In this document: piece after piece, positions 1-7,580 of the stretch | Position numbering within the stretch: the stretch's first letter is position 1 | How the letters are laid out: each line of letters begins with the position of its first letter | Assembly: GCA_036280655.1 (NCBI GenBank) | Contig: DASUQI010000039.1 | Span: 25,076 to 89,075, forward strand | DNA length: 64,000 nucleotides | Reading direction: 5' to 3' | Source: DASSJM01 sp036280655 | GTDB taxonomy: Bacteria; Actinomycetota; UBA4738; HRBIN12 | Made by a program: the position numbers and the translations under genes | The notes under the pieces: model-generated | What the model was told of the DNA's origin: nothing | Database searches by the model: none | Seen by the model: the letters and a program-made list of their open reading frames with translations, nothing else

Positions 1-56
1 GAGTAGTCAAAGAGAATCCATGCGGCTAGTCCAAACTGATTCACACTCTTACGTAG

Positions 57-338
57 CGTCAGAACGTCAAGCGCGCGCGGTTCCTCGGACCTGCTCGCTC
101 GCGGCGAGATCCCAGTATCGGCACAGGGGATATCAGCGGGGAGCGATCGGAGATCGACCAGGTGGCCCTCGAACCAGGACGCGACGAGGAGTTCGTCGGC
201 GGGGACGCGTACTTCGTCGGGCCGGGCCACACGCCGTCGATCTTCGCGGGCACCTCACTGGTCGAGTTCAGCCCGACCGACCGGCTGAACGAGACCATGG
301 AGGTCGTCACGAGGAACATGGAGGCGGCCGGGGGCTAG
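57..338 (+). pseudogene. C-terminal remnant of a small cupin protein
   Basis: The frame is open from 57 to a TAG at 336-338. Its last ~60 codons read like the end of a small single-domain cupin: a GDAYFVGPGH turn followed by EFSPTDRLNETMEVV and an NMEAAGG tail. There is no plausible start codon or ribosome site, and the N-terminal half of the barrel is missing (the frame is closed by TAG at 54-56). I read it as a decayed 3' end, not a working gene. A separate N-terminal cupin scrap lies at 25000-25089. Confidence 0.5.
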
Positions 339-469
339 GGCCTGCCACCTGCAAGCGGGATGGTCATCGGTCTGGCGTGCGTGAGCGCGCCAGACCGCCC
401 GCCGCCAATTCGACTTGCGGTTGTCCAAGGGGGATGCTCGACTACACGCCGCAGGATCGAAGAGAACGG

Positions 470-637
470 ATGTCCGTGGTCGTGCAGTACATCGTAAAGG
501 TGTCGGATGTCGACCGGTTCTTTGCGACGTCGCAAAGGTTCTCGCCGATGATGGAGGAGATGGGCTGCCGATTCCCCGCTGCACTAGCCGGTTCCCATGG
601 AATCTGTAGCCTCGATGTCGGAGGAGAGACAGCGTAA
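470..637 (+). pseudogene. Truncated ABM-like (antibiotic biosynthesis monooxygenase fold) fragment
   Basis: ATG at 470 opens a 55-codon frame ending TAA at 635-637. The first ~35 residues (MSVVVQYIVKVSDVDRF, then RFSPMMEEMG) resemble the first strand and helix of small ABM/ferredoxin-like barrel proteins, but the frame then turns into unrelated sequence, as after a frameshift or deletion. Its stop abuts the ATG of the molybdopterin oxidoreductase at 638, so the remnant may still be co-transcribed with it. Family resemblance is from memory of the motif only. Confidence 0.4.
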
Positions 638-1246
638 ATGGCGTACGTCTCCAGGGGGTTCCAAGGCAAGCGCGCGAAGGAACGCGAGGACTCGAGGTTG
701 CCTCCCGGGCAGTACCTCGCCGACGACTTCCCGGTGCTGTCCGCCGGGCCGACGCCGCACACGCCGCTGAACGAGTGGTCGTTCGCGATCGAGAGCGAGC
801 TGGGCGAGGTCCTCGAACGGTGGTCCTGGGAGTCGTTCCGCGCACTCCCGAGCGAGGAGGTGCGCGTCGACATCCACTGCGTCACGAAGTGGTCGAAGCT
901 GGACACGACGTGGGAGGGCGTCTCGATCGACACGCTCCTAGAAGGTGTCGAGCACGATGCCACTCACGCGATGGCGTTCTCGGACGGTGACTACCTCACG
1001 AACGTCCCGCTCGAAGACCTGCTCGACGGGAAAGCATGGATCGCCTTCGCCTATGACGGTGCTCCGCTGGAGCCGGAGCACGGGGGTCCTGCGCGGCTCC
1101 TGGTTCCCCACCTGTACTTCTGGAAGAGCGCGAAGTGGGTCCGGGGTCTCCGGCTGATGGACCGCGACGAGCCGGGGTTCTGGGAGTCCTACGGCTATCA
1201 CATCTATGGGGATCCATGGAGAGAGCAGCGGTACGCGGGCGACTGA
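638..1246 (+). CDS. Molybdopterin-dependent oxidoreductase, sulfite oxidase (SUOX) fold
   Basis: A 202-residue single-domain SUOX/YedY-type protein expected to bind a molybdopterin cofactor and do two-electron redox chemistry on an unknown substrate. Cys81 in DIHCVTKW sits where the family's Mo-ligating cysteine lies. Later family signatures are the GGPARLLVPHLYFWKSAKWV stretch (149-168) and GYHIYGDPW near the C-terminus. There is no Tat signal or membrane segment, so it looks cytoplasmic, unlike MsrP/YedY. The next gene, a flavin reductase, overlaps its end by 31 nt, and the third gene is DUF6510, suggesting an electron-transfer trio. GGAGAGACAGCG precedes the ATG. Confidence 0.85.
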   Translation: MAYVSRGFQGKRAKEREDSRLPPGQYLADDFPVLSAGPTPHTPLNEWSFAIESELGEVLERWSWESFRALPSEEVRVDIHCVTKWSKLDTTWEGVSIDTLLEGVEHDATHAMAFSDGDYLTNVPLEDLLDGKAWIAFAYDGAPLEPEHGGPARLLVPHLYFWKSAKWVRGLRLMDRDEPGFWESYGYHIYGDPWREQRYAGD

Positions 1247-1968
1247 GCTGGACGCTCGCCGAGGTCGTCGACCTGGTCGACGAGACACCCAGGGTACGCA
1301 GCATCATCCTGAACGTGCCCGGGTGGATCGGACACCGAGCAGGTCAACATGTCGACGTCCGCCTGACGGCAGAGGACGGGTATCAGGCGCAGCGCAGCTA
1401 CTCAATCGCGTCGGCCCCCGAGGATCAGCACCTCGCGCTGACGGTCGAGAGGCTGCCGGACGGGGAGGTGTCCTCGTACCTCGTCGGGGAGCTGCGCCAC
1501 GGCGACATGCTCGAGCTGCGAGGGCCGGTCGGCGGCTACTTCGTCTGGGAGGCGGGTGTGGTAAGCCCGCTGCTGCTGGTCGCCGGCGGCTCCGGAGTCG
1601 TCCCGTTGATGTCAATGTTGCGCCATCGCGAAGCGTCTGGGACGGCGGTGGGGGCGAAGCTCCTGTACTCCTCGAGGTCGTGGGAGGATGTGATCTACCG
1701 AGAGGAGCTGGAGCGGCTCGCTTCCGCCGCTCAGGCGCCGCACGTCGTTCACACGCTCACGCGGTCGCAGCCCTCGGGATGGACCGGCTACGCGCGCCGA
1801 GTGGACGATCAGATGCTTGTAGAGGTCGCGTGGCCCGCTTCGGCCATGCCATCGGTGTTCGTGTGCGGACCGACCCCGTTCGTCGAGTCGATCGCCGCCG
1901 CCCTCGTGCTCTTGGGCTACCCCGCCACCAGCGTCAAAACGGAGCGCTTCGGACCCACGGGAGGCTAG
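1216..1968 (+). CDS. FAD/NAD(P)-binding ferredoxin reductase-like oxidoreductase
   Basis: A 250-residue flavoprotein of the ferredoxin-NADP reductase family. RSYSIAS (60-66) is the FAD-binding motif, AGGSGVVPLMS (123-133) the pyridine-nucleotide site, and VCGPTPFVE near the C-terminus the nicotinamide-proximal loop. No [2Fe-2S] domain is fused. The ATG at 1216 overlaps the SUOX gene and gives the normal family N-terminus; an upstream in-frame start would add unrelated residues. It probably passes electrons from NAD(P)H to or from the molybdoenzyme. A 22-codon stretch of a second, decayed copy lies at 5052-5117 on the other strand. Confidence 0.88.
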   Translation: MERAAVRGRLSWTLAEVVDLVDETPRVRSIILNVPGWIGHRAGQHVDVRLTAEDGYQAQRSYSIASAPEDQHLALTVERLPDGEVSSYLVGELRHGDMLELRGPVGGYFVWEAGVVSPLLLVAGGSGVVPLMSMLRHREASGTAVGAKLLYSSRSWEDVIYREELERLASAAQAPHVVHTLTRSQPSGWTGYARRVDDQMLVEVAWPASAMPSVFVCGPTPFVESIAAALVLLGYPATSVKTERFGPTGG

Positions 1969-2241
1969 ATGGAGAGCGATGCGATGCGGGTCGACGGAAA
2001 CGCGATCGCCGGGATCCTCGGCGAGGTGTTCGTCAAGGACATGACCGCCGTACGTATCGCGTGTGGCGGATGCGGCAAGGTGGAACCTACTGGCGCGGAG
2101 CACGTGTATATGCGGGCACCCGGCATCGTGATGCGATGCTGCCACTGCGACAGCGTCCTTCTGGTCGTTTCCTACACTGGAGAGACGTACCGCCTCGGCT
2201 TCGGTGGAGCAAGATCGCTGGAGTTCTCCGGAAAGCTCTGA
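1969..2241 (+). CDS. DUF6510 family small zinc-ribbon protein
   Basis: A 90-residue protein starting directly after the reductase stop codon. Two cysteine pairs (ACGGCGK and RCCHCDS) form a likely zinc ribbon in the middle of the chain, flanked by a helical N-terminus (VDGNAIAGILGEVF) and a short beta-rich end. This family regularly follows SUOX-type and ferredoxin-reductase-like genes in actinobacteria as I recall it, so it may be an assembly or electron-transfer accessory. The biochemical role is unknown. Confidence 0.75.
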   Translation: MESDAMRVDGNAIAGILGEVFVKDMTAVRIACGGCGKVEPTGAEHVYMRAPGIVMRCCHCDSVLLVVSYTGETYRLGFGGARSLEFSGKL

Positions 2242-2322
2242 CTCGAGGCTCGCCGCCGACTCCCGGGGGTCGGTGCCAAATGCGCTACTCGGCGACGAAG
2301 GGGCCGCCGCGAGCGCTCTCGG

Positions 2323-2460
2323 TCAGCTCTGGACGACCGGGTAGATCGCGTCGGCGACGAGTCCGTGTGCTTCATTGTGACCGTCATTCGCAATCTCGGC
2401 GTCGGTGGCCTCCACGAGGCAGAACACCTTCCCATCCTCCGCATCCGTGGGGACGCCGCC
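2323..2460 (-). pseudogene. C-terminal remnant of a DUF4242-type (SCO4226-like) protein
   Basis: On the minus strand the frame running down to a TGA at 2323-2325 reads GVPTDAEDGKVFCLVEA, then NEAHGLVADAIYPV. This matches the second half of DUF4242 proteins (a FCLVEA strand followed by an EAHG helix), including the nickel-binding SCO4226 type. The N-terminal half is absent and no start codon is available. The recognisable part stops at about 2460, exactly where a different plus-strand remnant begins, marking a rearrangement junction. Confidence 0.45.
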
Positions 2461-2462
2461 GC

Positions 2463-2726
2463 CTCGACCGGCCGAACGGCCGCATCGCGTACCGGTTCCA
2501 TGCCCGCGACGTCCACCTCGTCATGGGGCCGAGCTCGCGCGAGCATCCGATCGGTTTCCGGGTCACACTCGACGGGGGCCCCCAGGGGGCGAACGGCACC
2601 GACGTGGAGGCCGACGGCTCGGGCACGCTCGCCGAGCAGCGGATGTACCAGCTCGTCCGTCAGCAGGGACCGATCGTCGATCTCGTCTTCGAGATTGGTG
2701 GCGCGGAGGCGTTCACGTTCGGCTGA
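2463..2726 (+). pseudogene. C-terminal remnant of a DipZ/thioredoxin-family protein
   Basis: The last ~88 codons before TGA at 2724-2726 read RIAYRFHARDVHLVMGP, then FRVTLDGG and MYQLVRQQ, ending GGAEAFTFG. This is the beta-rich C-terminal domain found behind the thioredoxin domain in DipZ-like proteins (RFxARDVxLV, LDG, LYxLV, AFTFG). The thioredoxin and membrane portions are missing. It is an inactive fragment joined at about 2460 to the opposite-strand DUF4242 remnant. Confidence 0.5.
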
Positions 2727-2802
2727 GCGTGCCGGAACAAACCGTCGCCTTCGTGGGTTCTCGGTTCAGTTGAGTGGCCTCATCCACGAGGAGATGATCA
2801 CG

Positions 2803-3618
2803 ATGAGCGAACAGCTTCGAACGTCGCGGGACGCGGTGCTCGTCGATGATGCGGAGACGATCCGGATGATGGGCCTCCCGGTGATCGAGGCGCTCCCCTC
2901 CCCCGGCGCACCCTACGAGCTGACCGATCCGTTCATCCTGGTCCACGAGGGACGGTTCCGACTCTCCGACCTGGCGGGTGTCGACACGAAGCATCCCCAC
3001 CGCGGGTTCGACAACCTGTGGTACGTGCTGAGCGGCGAGGCCAGCACCGGTCACACCACCGGCCCGAACGGATCCACCGAACGCGCGCACCTGTCGGAGG
3101 GCTCGCTCCTGTGGCTCCGGACCGGCCGCGGTGCATGGCACGCCGAGCGCATCGGGGGCGACGAGATCGCGGAGGGCCGCGGGGACACCGAGTTCCGGAG
3201 CGTCCTGTTCTGGGTGAACCTGGCGCGGAAGGACAAGGGTGCCGAGCCGCGCGCGACGGTGCTCCGACCGGATCAGATCCCGGTGCGGACGGAGGACGAT
3301 GCGACGGTCCGCGTGCTCGTCGGCGAGGGATCGCCGGTGGAGCTCGGAACGCCAGCTTCGATCCTCGACGTGGAGTTGCCCAGCGGCGGCGAAACGATCC
3401 TGCCGGTACCCGCGGACTTCCAAGGATTCGCGTACCTCCTGGAGGGCGAAGTGACGTTCGGCGCCAACGGGCGCCGGGGGGGGGTCCGTCAGCTGGTGCT
3501 GCTCGGTCCCGGCGACGAGCTTGTCGTCACCGACGCCACCCCCGGCACGAGGTTCATGCTGATGGCCGGGAGGCCCTACGGCGAGACGCCGCGCTTCAAC
3601 GGGCCGTTCGTGGACTGA
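2803..3618 (+). CDS. Pirin family protein (copy 1)
   Basis: A 271-residue bicupin of the pirin family. The N-terminal cupin carries the metal-site motif DTKHPHRGFDNLW and a GSLLWLRTGRGAWHAE strand pair. The C-terminal cupin contains FAYLLEGEVTFGANG and ends RPYGETPRFNGPFVD. Pirins bind iron and act variously as quercetinase-like enzymes or redox cofactors of regulators; the role here is unknown. The start at 2803 is chosen because GAGGAG (2788-2793) lies 9 nt upstream. A close paralogue lies at 18777-19595. DUF5709 follows 14 nt downstream. Confidence 0.9.
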   Translation: MSEQLRTSRDAVLVDDAETIRMMGLPVIEALPSPGAPYELTDPFILVHEGRFRLSDLAGVDTKHPHRGFDNLWYVLSGEASTGHTTGPNGSTERAHLSEGSLLWLRTGRGAWHAERIGGDEIAEGRGDTEFRSVLFWVNLARKDKGAEPRATVLRPDQIPVRTEDDATVRVLVGEGSPVELGTPASILDVELPSGGETILPVPADFQGFAYLLEGEVTFGANGRRGGVRQLVLLGPGDELVVTDATPGTRFMLMAGRPYGETPRFNGPFVD

Positions 3619-3632
3619 GGAGGAGAGGCGCC

Positions 3633-3989
3633 ATGGATAAGGACGATCCGTGGGACGAGGACGGCGATGAAGAGCTCGAGGCCGAGATCATGCGTGCCGA
3701 TCGCCCGTTCGGAGCCGAGCTCCGAGGTACGACGGCGCGGGAGGAACGCGCCGGCGAGAGCCTCGATCAGGAGCTCGTCCAGGAACGGCCCGAGCGGCCG
3801 GCCACGGACGAGGCGGTGGACCTGGAGGACGACGGTCTGCCGGACGATGAGGCCCAGCTCGTCTCGGACGGCTCCGTCGAAGAGGACGAGTTCGCGTCAC
3901 CCGAGGAATCGGCGCTGACGATCAGGGACGAGGTGCCCGGCGCGACCGATCACGACGACCCCCACCCCGATCAGGACGAGCCTGACTGA
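3633..3989 (+). CDS. DUF5709 family acidic protein (copy 1)
   Basis: A 118-residue, strongly acidic, probably disordered protein with no cysteines or membrane segments. The pattern ESLDQELVQERPER, an EEDEFASPEESAL strip and the ending PGATDHDDPHPDQDEPD are those of DUF5709. A GGAGGAGAGG ribosome site precedes the ATG. A second copy of opposite orientation lies at 7037-7399 with the same C-terminal PGATDHDDPHP signature. Function unknown. Confidence 0.8.
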   Translation: MDKDDPWDEDGDEELEAEIMRADRPFGAELRGTTAREERAGESLDQELVQERPERPATDEAVDLEDDGLPDDEAQLVSDGSVEEDEFASPEESALTIRDEVPGATDHDDPHPDQDEPD

Positions 3990-4037
3990 GGCGCGCTCCT
4001 CCCGTGGGTCCGGTCCGCCGTCCCGGTGCGGCGACGA

Positions 4038-4433
4038 TCAGGACGTGGTCCGAGTACGAGCCCGCGGCTCGACGAACCCGAGCCATGCGAAGCCCGATGC
4101 GAGTAGCAGATTCAGGCCGACCGCGACCAGGCCCAGGGCGTTGAACGGCCCGAAGATGGTCCCCCAGAACGCCAGGATCACGCCGATCCCGTAGGTGACC
4201 GCAAGGGCTCGGCTGATCGCTCGCCCGGCGGGTGAGTCCGCGACATCTCTGGTCAGCCACGTCGTCAGGCCGGTGGCGAACAGCCCCAGACCGAACCAGC
4301 GAGCCATGTAGATCCCGTCGGGGTTCGCGTCGATGCCGTAGATGTCCAGGATCGGATCGGTCACCGCGAATAGTGCGATGCCGTAGAAGCCCGTGATCAC
4401 CGCGTTCAGCACGAACAGTCGCCTCGGAGTCAT
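4038..4433 (-). CDS. Small four-helix integral membrane protein
   Basis: A 131-residue protein with about four hydrophobic segments (LNAVITGFYGIALFAV, MARWFGLGLFATGLTTWL, ALAVTYGIGVILAFWGTIF, LVAVGLNLLLASGFAWLGF). I recognise no family with certainty; hypothetical DUF4345-like or DoxX-like membrane proteins look similar. It starts 7 nt after the MarR gene, so it is almost certainly the downstream member of a two-gene operon driven by the promoter at 4925-4953 and may be the gene that MarR controls. Confidence 0.7.
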   Translation of the reverse strand: MTPRRLFVLNAVITGFYGIALFAVTDPILDIYGIDANPDGIYMARWFGLGLFATGLTTWLTRDVADSPAGRAISRALAVTYGIGVILAFWGTIFGPFNALGLVAVGLNLLLASGFAWLGFVEPRARTRTTS

Positions 4434-4440
4434 CGCTCCC

Positions 4441-4917
4441 TCAACCCCTTCCTGCGTCTCCGCGATCGTCCTCGAGTCGGCGGGACAGTTCATCGAGCAC
4501 GCGCACGGCGGCATCGAGATCCGAACGCGCGATCCCCCGTCCGAGCCCGTTCACCCACACCACCTGCCTGGCGTCGATCGCGCGGTACTTCGCGAGGCCC
4601 TGCTTCGTCAGACCGACCAACGCGGAGCGGCGATGATCCTGGTTCGGGGCGAGCTCGAGAAGGCGTTCTCGAACCAGGCGCCGCACGGTGGCGTGCACGC
4701 TCTGTCGCGTCAGGCCCATGCGCCGGGCGATCTGCGGCACGGTGAGCGGCCGTTCCGCGAGGGCGATGGCGCCGAGCACCTGCCAGCGCGCGGACGTGAG
4801 CCCCTCGTCGGCGCTCAGGTGATCTCCCGCACCCACCAGGAGACCGTTCGCTCGGAACGTCGACAGGATCAGGTCCGTGACGGCACCCCCCGCCGGCGTT
4901 CGCCCCTCCCGCTCCAT
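4441..4917 (-). CDS. MarR family transcriptional regulator
   Basis: A 158-residue winged-helix regulator. The helix-turn-helix lies in LTVPQIARRMGLTRQSVHAT, followed by the wing region RLVRERLLELAPNQDHRRS. MarR proteins usually bind palindromes or repeats over their own promoter and release on ligand binding. The ATG sits only 7 nt from the -10 element, so the mRNA is expected to be leaderless. Three TGTCA repeats overlap the -35 and spacer (4937-4962), a plausible autoregulatory operator. The membrane protein gene follows in the same transcript. Confidence 0.85.
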   Translation of the reverse strand: MEREGRTPAGGAVTDLILSTFRANGLLVGAGDHLSADEGLTSARWQVLGAIALAERPLTVPQIARRMGLTRQSVHATVRRLVRERLLELAPNQDHRRSALVGLTKQGLAKYRAIDARQVVWVNGLGRGIARSDLDAAVRVLDELSRRLEDDRGDAGRG

Positions 4918-4924
4918 GGACCGG

Positions 4925-4953
4925 ATCCTAGCCGAATGTCAGGGTACTGTCAA
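4925..4953 (-). promoter_or_regulatory. Sigma70-type promoter of the MarR operon (leaderless)
   Basis: Reading the minus strand, a perfect TTGACA (4953-4948) and TAGGAT (4930-4925) are separated by exactly 17 nt. The ATG of the MarR gene begins 7 nt after the -10, which puts the transcription start at or next to the start codon. TGTCAGG, TGTCAAG and TGTCAGG on the plus strand (4937, 4948 and 4956) cover the -35 and could be the repressor site. Confidence 0.7.
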
Positions 4954-5051
4954 GATGTCAGGACTCTGCCGGCTCGCGCGACGAGGCTCGGCTGATCCGT
5001 TCATCAACCGAACGGTTGATCTCGGCACCATCCACCTGCGCGCCTGAACGT

Positions 5052-5117
5052 AGCCGCCAGCTCCTCCCGGTAGATCACGTCCTCCCAGGATCTCGACGAG
5101 GGTCGGAATTCGCGGAC
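5052..5117 (-). pseudogene. Short decayed copy of the ferredoxin reductase-like gene
   Basis: The minus strand encodes SSRSWEDVIYREEL, the same 14 residues found in the intact reductase at 1216-1968 (YSSRSWEDVIYREELERL), with partly diverged DNA. Homology is lost a few codons on either side. This is the footprint of a duplicated or horizontally acquired reductase that has since been deleted. Confidence 0.5.
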
Positions 5118-5367
5118 CTGCGCGTGTGTGGATACGCGGCTCGACGCTCGGAATCGCGCCGGTGCGATGCGCCGCCGAATGTTCGGACCTCGTTCACGTT
5201 CGCTTCGGCTTCCCGCTTCGTGCGGTTGCCATGCTGCATTCGCTCGGCCCCGGAGAATCGTCATGCCTCGCCCAGCCAACCGATGTCGTCTCTTGTCAAT
5301 CCGTAGGCTCGTTCCTACTGGTGACGGTCGTTACGGAGGTCTGGCGCCACGAGGAGCCTCACCCGAG

Positions 5368-5799
5368 GGGAACCCGACCGCGATCGTGCTCGGGGCGGTT
5401 CTGGACGGGGTACCCGAGTCGCTCGTGCTCGGCCTTAGCCTCCTGAACGGCGAGGGGCTGTCCGTAACGCTCCTCGCAGCCATCTTTCTCTCCAACTTCC
5501 CCGAGTCGATGGCCGCCTCGGTGGGACTCATGAACCAGGGCCGCAGCAAAGGGCGGATCTTCGCGATGTGGACGGTCGTGGTCCTCGTCTGCGCACTGTC
5601 GTCCGCGGTGGGATTCGCGCTACTCGACGGCGCCTCGAACAATTCCATCGCGTTCGTGGAAGCCTTCGCGGCGGGCGCCATTCTCACGATGCTGGCCGAC
5701 ACGATGATGCCCGAGGCGTTCGAGCACGGCGGACCGTTGGCCGGACTCTCGACCACGTTCGGATTCACGCTCGCGTTCCTGATCGCCTCGTTCGAATAG
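5368..5799 (+). pseudogene. C-terminal part of a ZIP-family metal transporter
   Basis: From about 5368 to TAG/A at 5797-5799 the frame encodes ~143 residues with ZIP signatures: GAVLDGVPESLVLGLSLL and AIFLSNFPESMAASVGL, i.e. the metal-binding helices 4 and 5, then two or three further hydrophobic segments ending TFGFTLAFLIASFE. The N-terminal helices 1-3 are missing, and the upstream in-frame sequence is arginine-rich shadow coding without family resemblance. A normal member has about 240 residues, so this is a 5'-truncated, probably inactive gene. Confidence 0.6.
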
Positions 5800-6010
5800 A
5801 CGGGCCTTGAGCCAGCAGCGAGTTCGTCTGGCCGGATGGGATCCGACTCCTACCCTGCAAGCGCTCGTGAACCGGGACCGGCTCGAGTTCCTCGGCTAGC
5901 GGTGGCCTCCCGGTGGCCAGCAGCGTCGGACGACCGGGATCGACCGAGATACACCTAGTGCCACTACCTGCGGAAACGTACCTCAGTAGTATCCAGTCGA
6001 CGTGCTCACG

Positions 6011-6056
6011 GGGTTTCCTAAACCGTGTGTCGCAGGTTCGATTCCTGCCGGGGGCA
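6011..6056 (+). pseudogene. 3'-half remnant of tRNA-Arg (anticodon CCT)
   Basis: The sequence GTTTCCTAAACCGTGTGTCG followed by GCAGG-TTCGATT-CCTGC (T arm, 6032-6048), CGGGGGC (6049-6055) and A6056 is the 3' half of a typical actinobacterial tRNA-Arg(CCU). The matching 5' acceptor strand GCCCCCG is not found upstream, and the anticodon stem is mispaired (GGGGT against ACCGT). An upstream scrap (CGTACCTCAGTAGTATCCAG) looks like a scrambled D arm. It is therefore not a working tRNA. Such 3' halves are what site-specific integrases leave at att sites. Confidence 0.7.
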
Positions 6057-6107
6057 CGCCATCGTGGCCGATGTCGCCGGAACGGTCGGCGGGAGGACCG
6101 AAGCTCG

Positions 6108-7013
6108 GTGCCTCAGGGTTCGCTCCGCGTCATCGGTGTTCCGTACAACTCCGCCGGTCGGTCCGACGGGGTTGCGGAAGCACCGGCGGCGCTTCGCGCG
6201 GCGGGGCTCGTCGAAGGCCTCGTGGATGCGGGCGCGGCCGTCGTCGACCGCGGGGACCTTCGGATCGTCCCCACCTCGCCACGGCGAGACCCCGTCTCCG
6301 GCCTGATCGATCCGGATGGACTCCTGAGGATGCTCAGGGTGGTACGGGAGGAGGTTCGAGCGGCCCTCCACGAGAGGGCATTCCCTCTCGTCATCGGCGG
6401 GGATTGCCCGGTCCTGCTCGGCTGCCTCGCCGCGTGGGGGCAGAAGAGCGACGTCGGTGTCCTGTTCGTCGACGGTCACGAGGACGCCTGGCCACCCCAT
6501 GCGTCGACCACCGGCGAGGCGGCAGACATGGAGCTCGGCCTCGCGCTCGGGCGCGGGCTGGAGAACCTGCCGACGGCGCTCCGGGAGGAGATCCCACGCT
6601 TGGACCCGGACGTCGTCGTCGTCGTCGGTCCCCGGGATGCCGACGAGCTTGCGTCGGCTGGGGTCGAATCGACCGGTGATGTCGTCGAGATCATCGGCCC
6701 CGAGGAGCTCGAACGTCGCGGTGGTGCGATCGTCTCCGGCGCGTTGACCCGACTCCACCGGGCCGCGGCCTGGTGGCTCCATGTCGATCTCGACGTCCTG
6801 TCGTCGCAGAGCCTCGCGGCCGTCGACTATCCGCAACCGGGAGGCGTCGGATGGCGGGCGTTGCAGGACCTCACGATCGCCGCGTTGGCGGGTCAAGGCA
6901 TCGCCGGCTGGGACGTCACGATCTACAACCCCGAGCTGGACCCGTCGGGCGACGATGCCCGCCGGATCGTCGAGTACGTCGGCGCTTCGCTCGGCGCGTC
7001 GATGGGTCGATAG
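6108..7013 (+). CDS. Arginase/agmatinase-family (ureohydrolase-fold) protein
   Basis: A 301-residue member of the arginase superfamily. Metal-binding motifs are in order: IGGDCPV, DGHEDAW and HVDLDVL. In arginase the first motif is GGDHS; here the His is Cys, a variant I recall in several actinobacterial members, so substrate and metal use may differ from true arginase. GTG at 6108 is chosen because GGGAGG (6091-6096) lies upstream; earlier in-frame codons run into the tRNA remnant. It lies just inside the scar at 6011-6056 and converges with the DUF5709 gene. Confidence 0.85.
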   Translation: MPQGSLRVIGVPYNSAGRSDGVAEAPAALRAAGLVEGLVDAGAAVVDRGDLRIVPTSPRRDPVSGLIDPDGLLRMLRVVREEVRAALHERAFPLVIGGDCPVLLGCLAAWGQKSDVGVLFVDGHEDAWPPHASTTGEAADMELGLALGRGLENLPTALREEIPRLDPDVVVVVGPRDADELASAGVESTGDVVEIIGPEELERRGGAIVSGALTRLHRAAAWWLHVDLDVLSSQSLAAVDYPQPGGVGWRALQDLTIAALAGQGIAGWDVTIYNPELDPSGDDARRIVEYVGASLGASMGR

Positions 7014-7036
7014 CGCCGACGAGATCGAACCGCACC

Positions 7037-7399
7037 TCAGTCGTCGTCGACCGGATGCGGATCGTCGTGGTCGGTCGCTCCCGGCGCGTCCTCGCGCTCG
7101 GAGACCGCCGCGTCCTCCGGCGGGGCGAACTCGTCGCGTTGTTCCACGGCGTCCCCGACGAGCTCGTCCTCCTCATCGGTCACGCCCTCGTCCACGATGG
7201 TCAGGCTCTCGTCCGTGGAGCGGCGGTCCGGTCGTTCCCGCGCGAGGGCGCGGTCGAGCCCCTCGCCGGCTGCCTCTTCCTCGGCGGTGGTCCCGAACGA
7301 CTCGGCTCCCGAGGCGCGATCCGCCCGGAGGATCTCCGCCTCGAGCTCCTCCGCGGCGACCTCCTCATCGCCTTCATCGCGGGGGTCGTGGTCGTGCAC
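7037..7399 (-). CDS. DUF5709 family acidic protein (copy 2)
   Basis: A 120-residue acidic protein, paralogous to 3633-3989: ELEAEILRADR, GEGLDRALARERPDRR, an EFAPPED strip and the end PGATDHDDPHPVDDD line up one to one with copy 1. GTG at 7399 is preferred because AGGAGAGGAG lies about 6 nt upstream; a start at 7429 would place that ribosome site inside the gene. Function unknown. The two copies point in opposite directions around the tRNA-Arg remnant. Confidence 0.78.
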   Translation of the reverse strand: MHDHDPRDEGDEEVAAEELEAEILRADRASGAESFGTTAEEEAAGEGLDRALARERPDRRSTDESLTIVDEGVTDEEDELVGDAVEQRDEFAPPEDAAVSEREDAPGATDHDDPHPVDDD

Positions 7400-7580
7400 G
7401 GGATCTCCTCTCCTGGACATCGACGGCATCGGTCACACGAGACATCCCCCGGACCGGCCCGTCCCACACGTGTGATCTGCCTGAGCTCCCTCGGAACGAC
7501 CCGGTCGGCGCCCCCGCCCGGCGGCTCGTGGACTCGGATCGCTTGTCGTGTCGCTCGGGAAGAGGTGAAGATGCCTCCCC

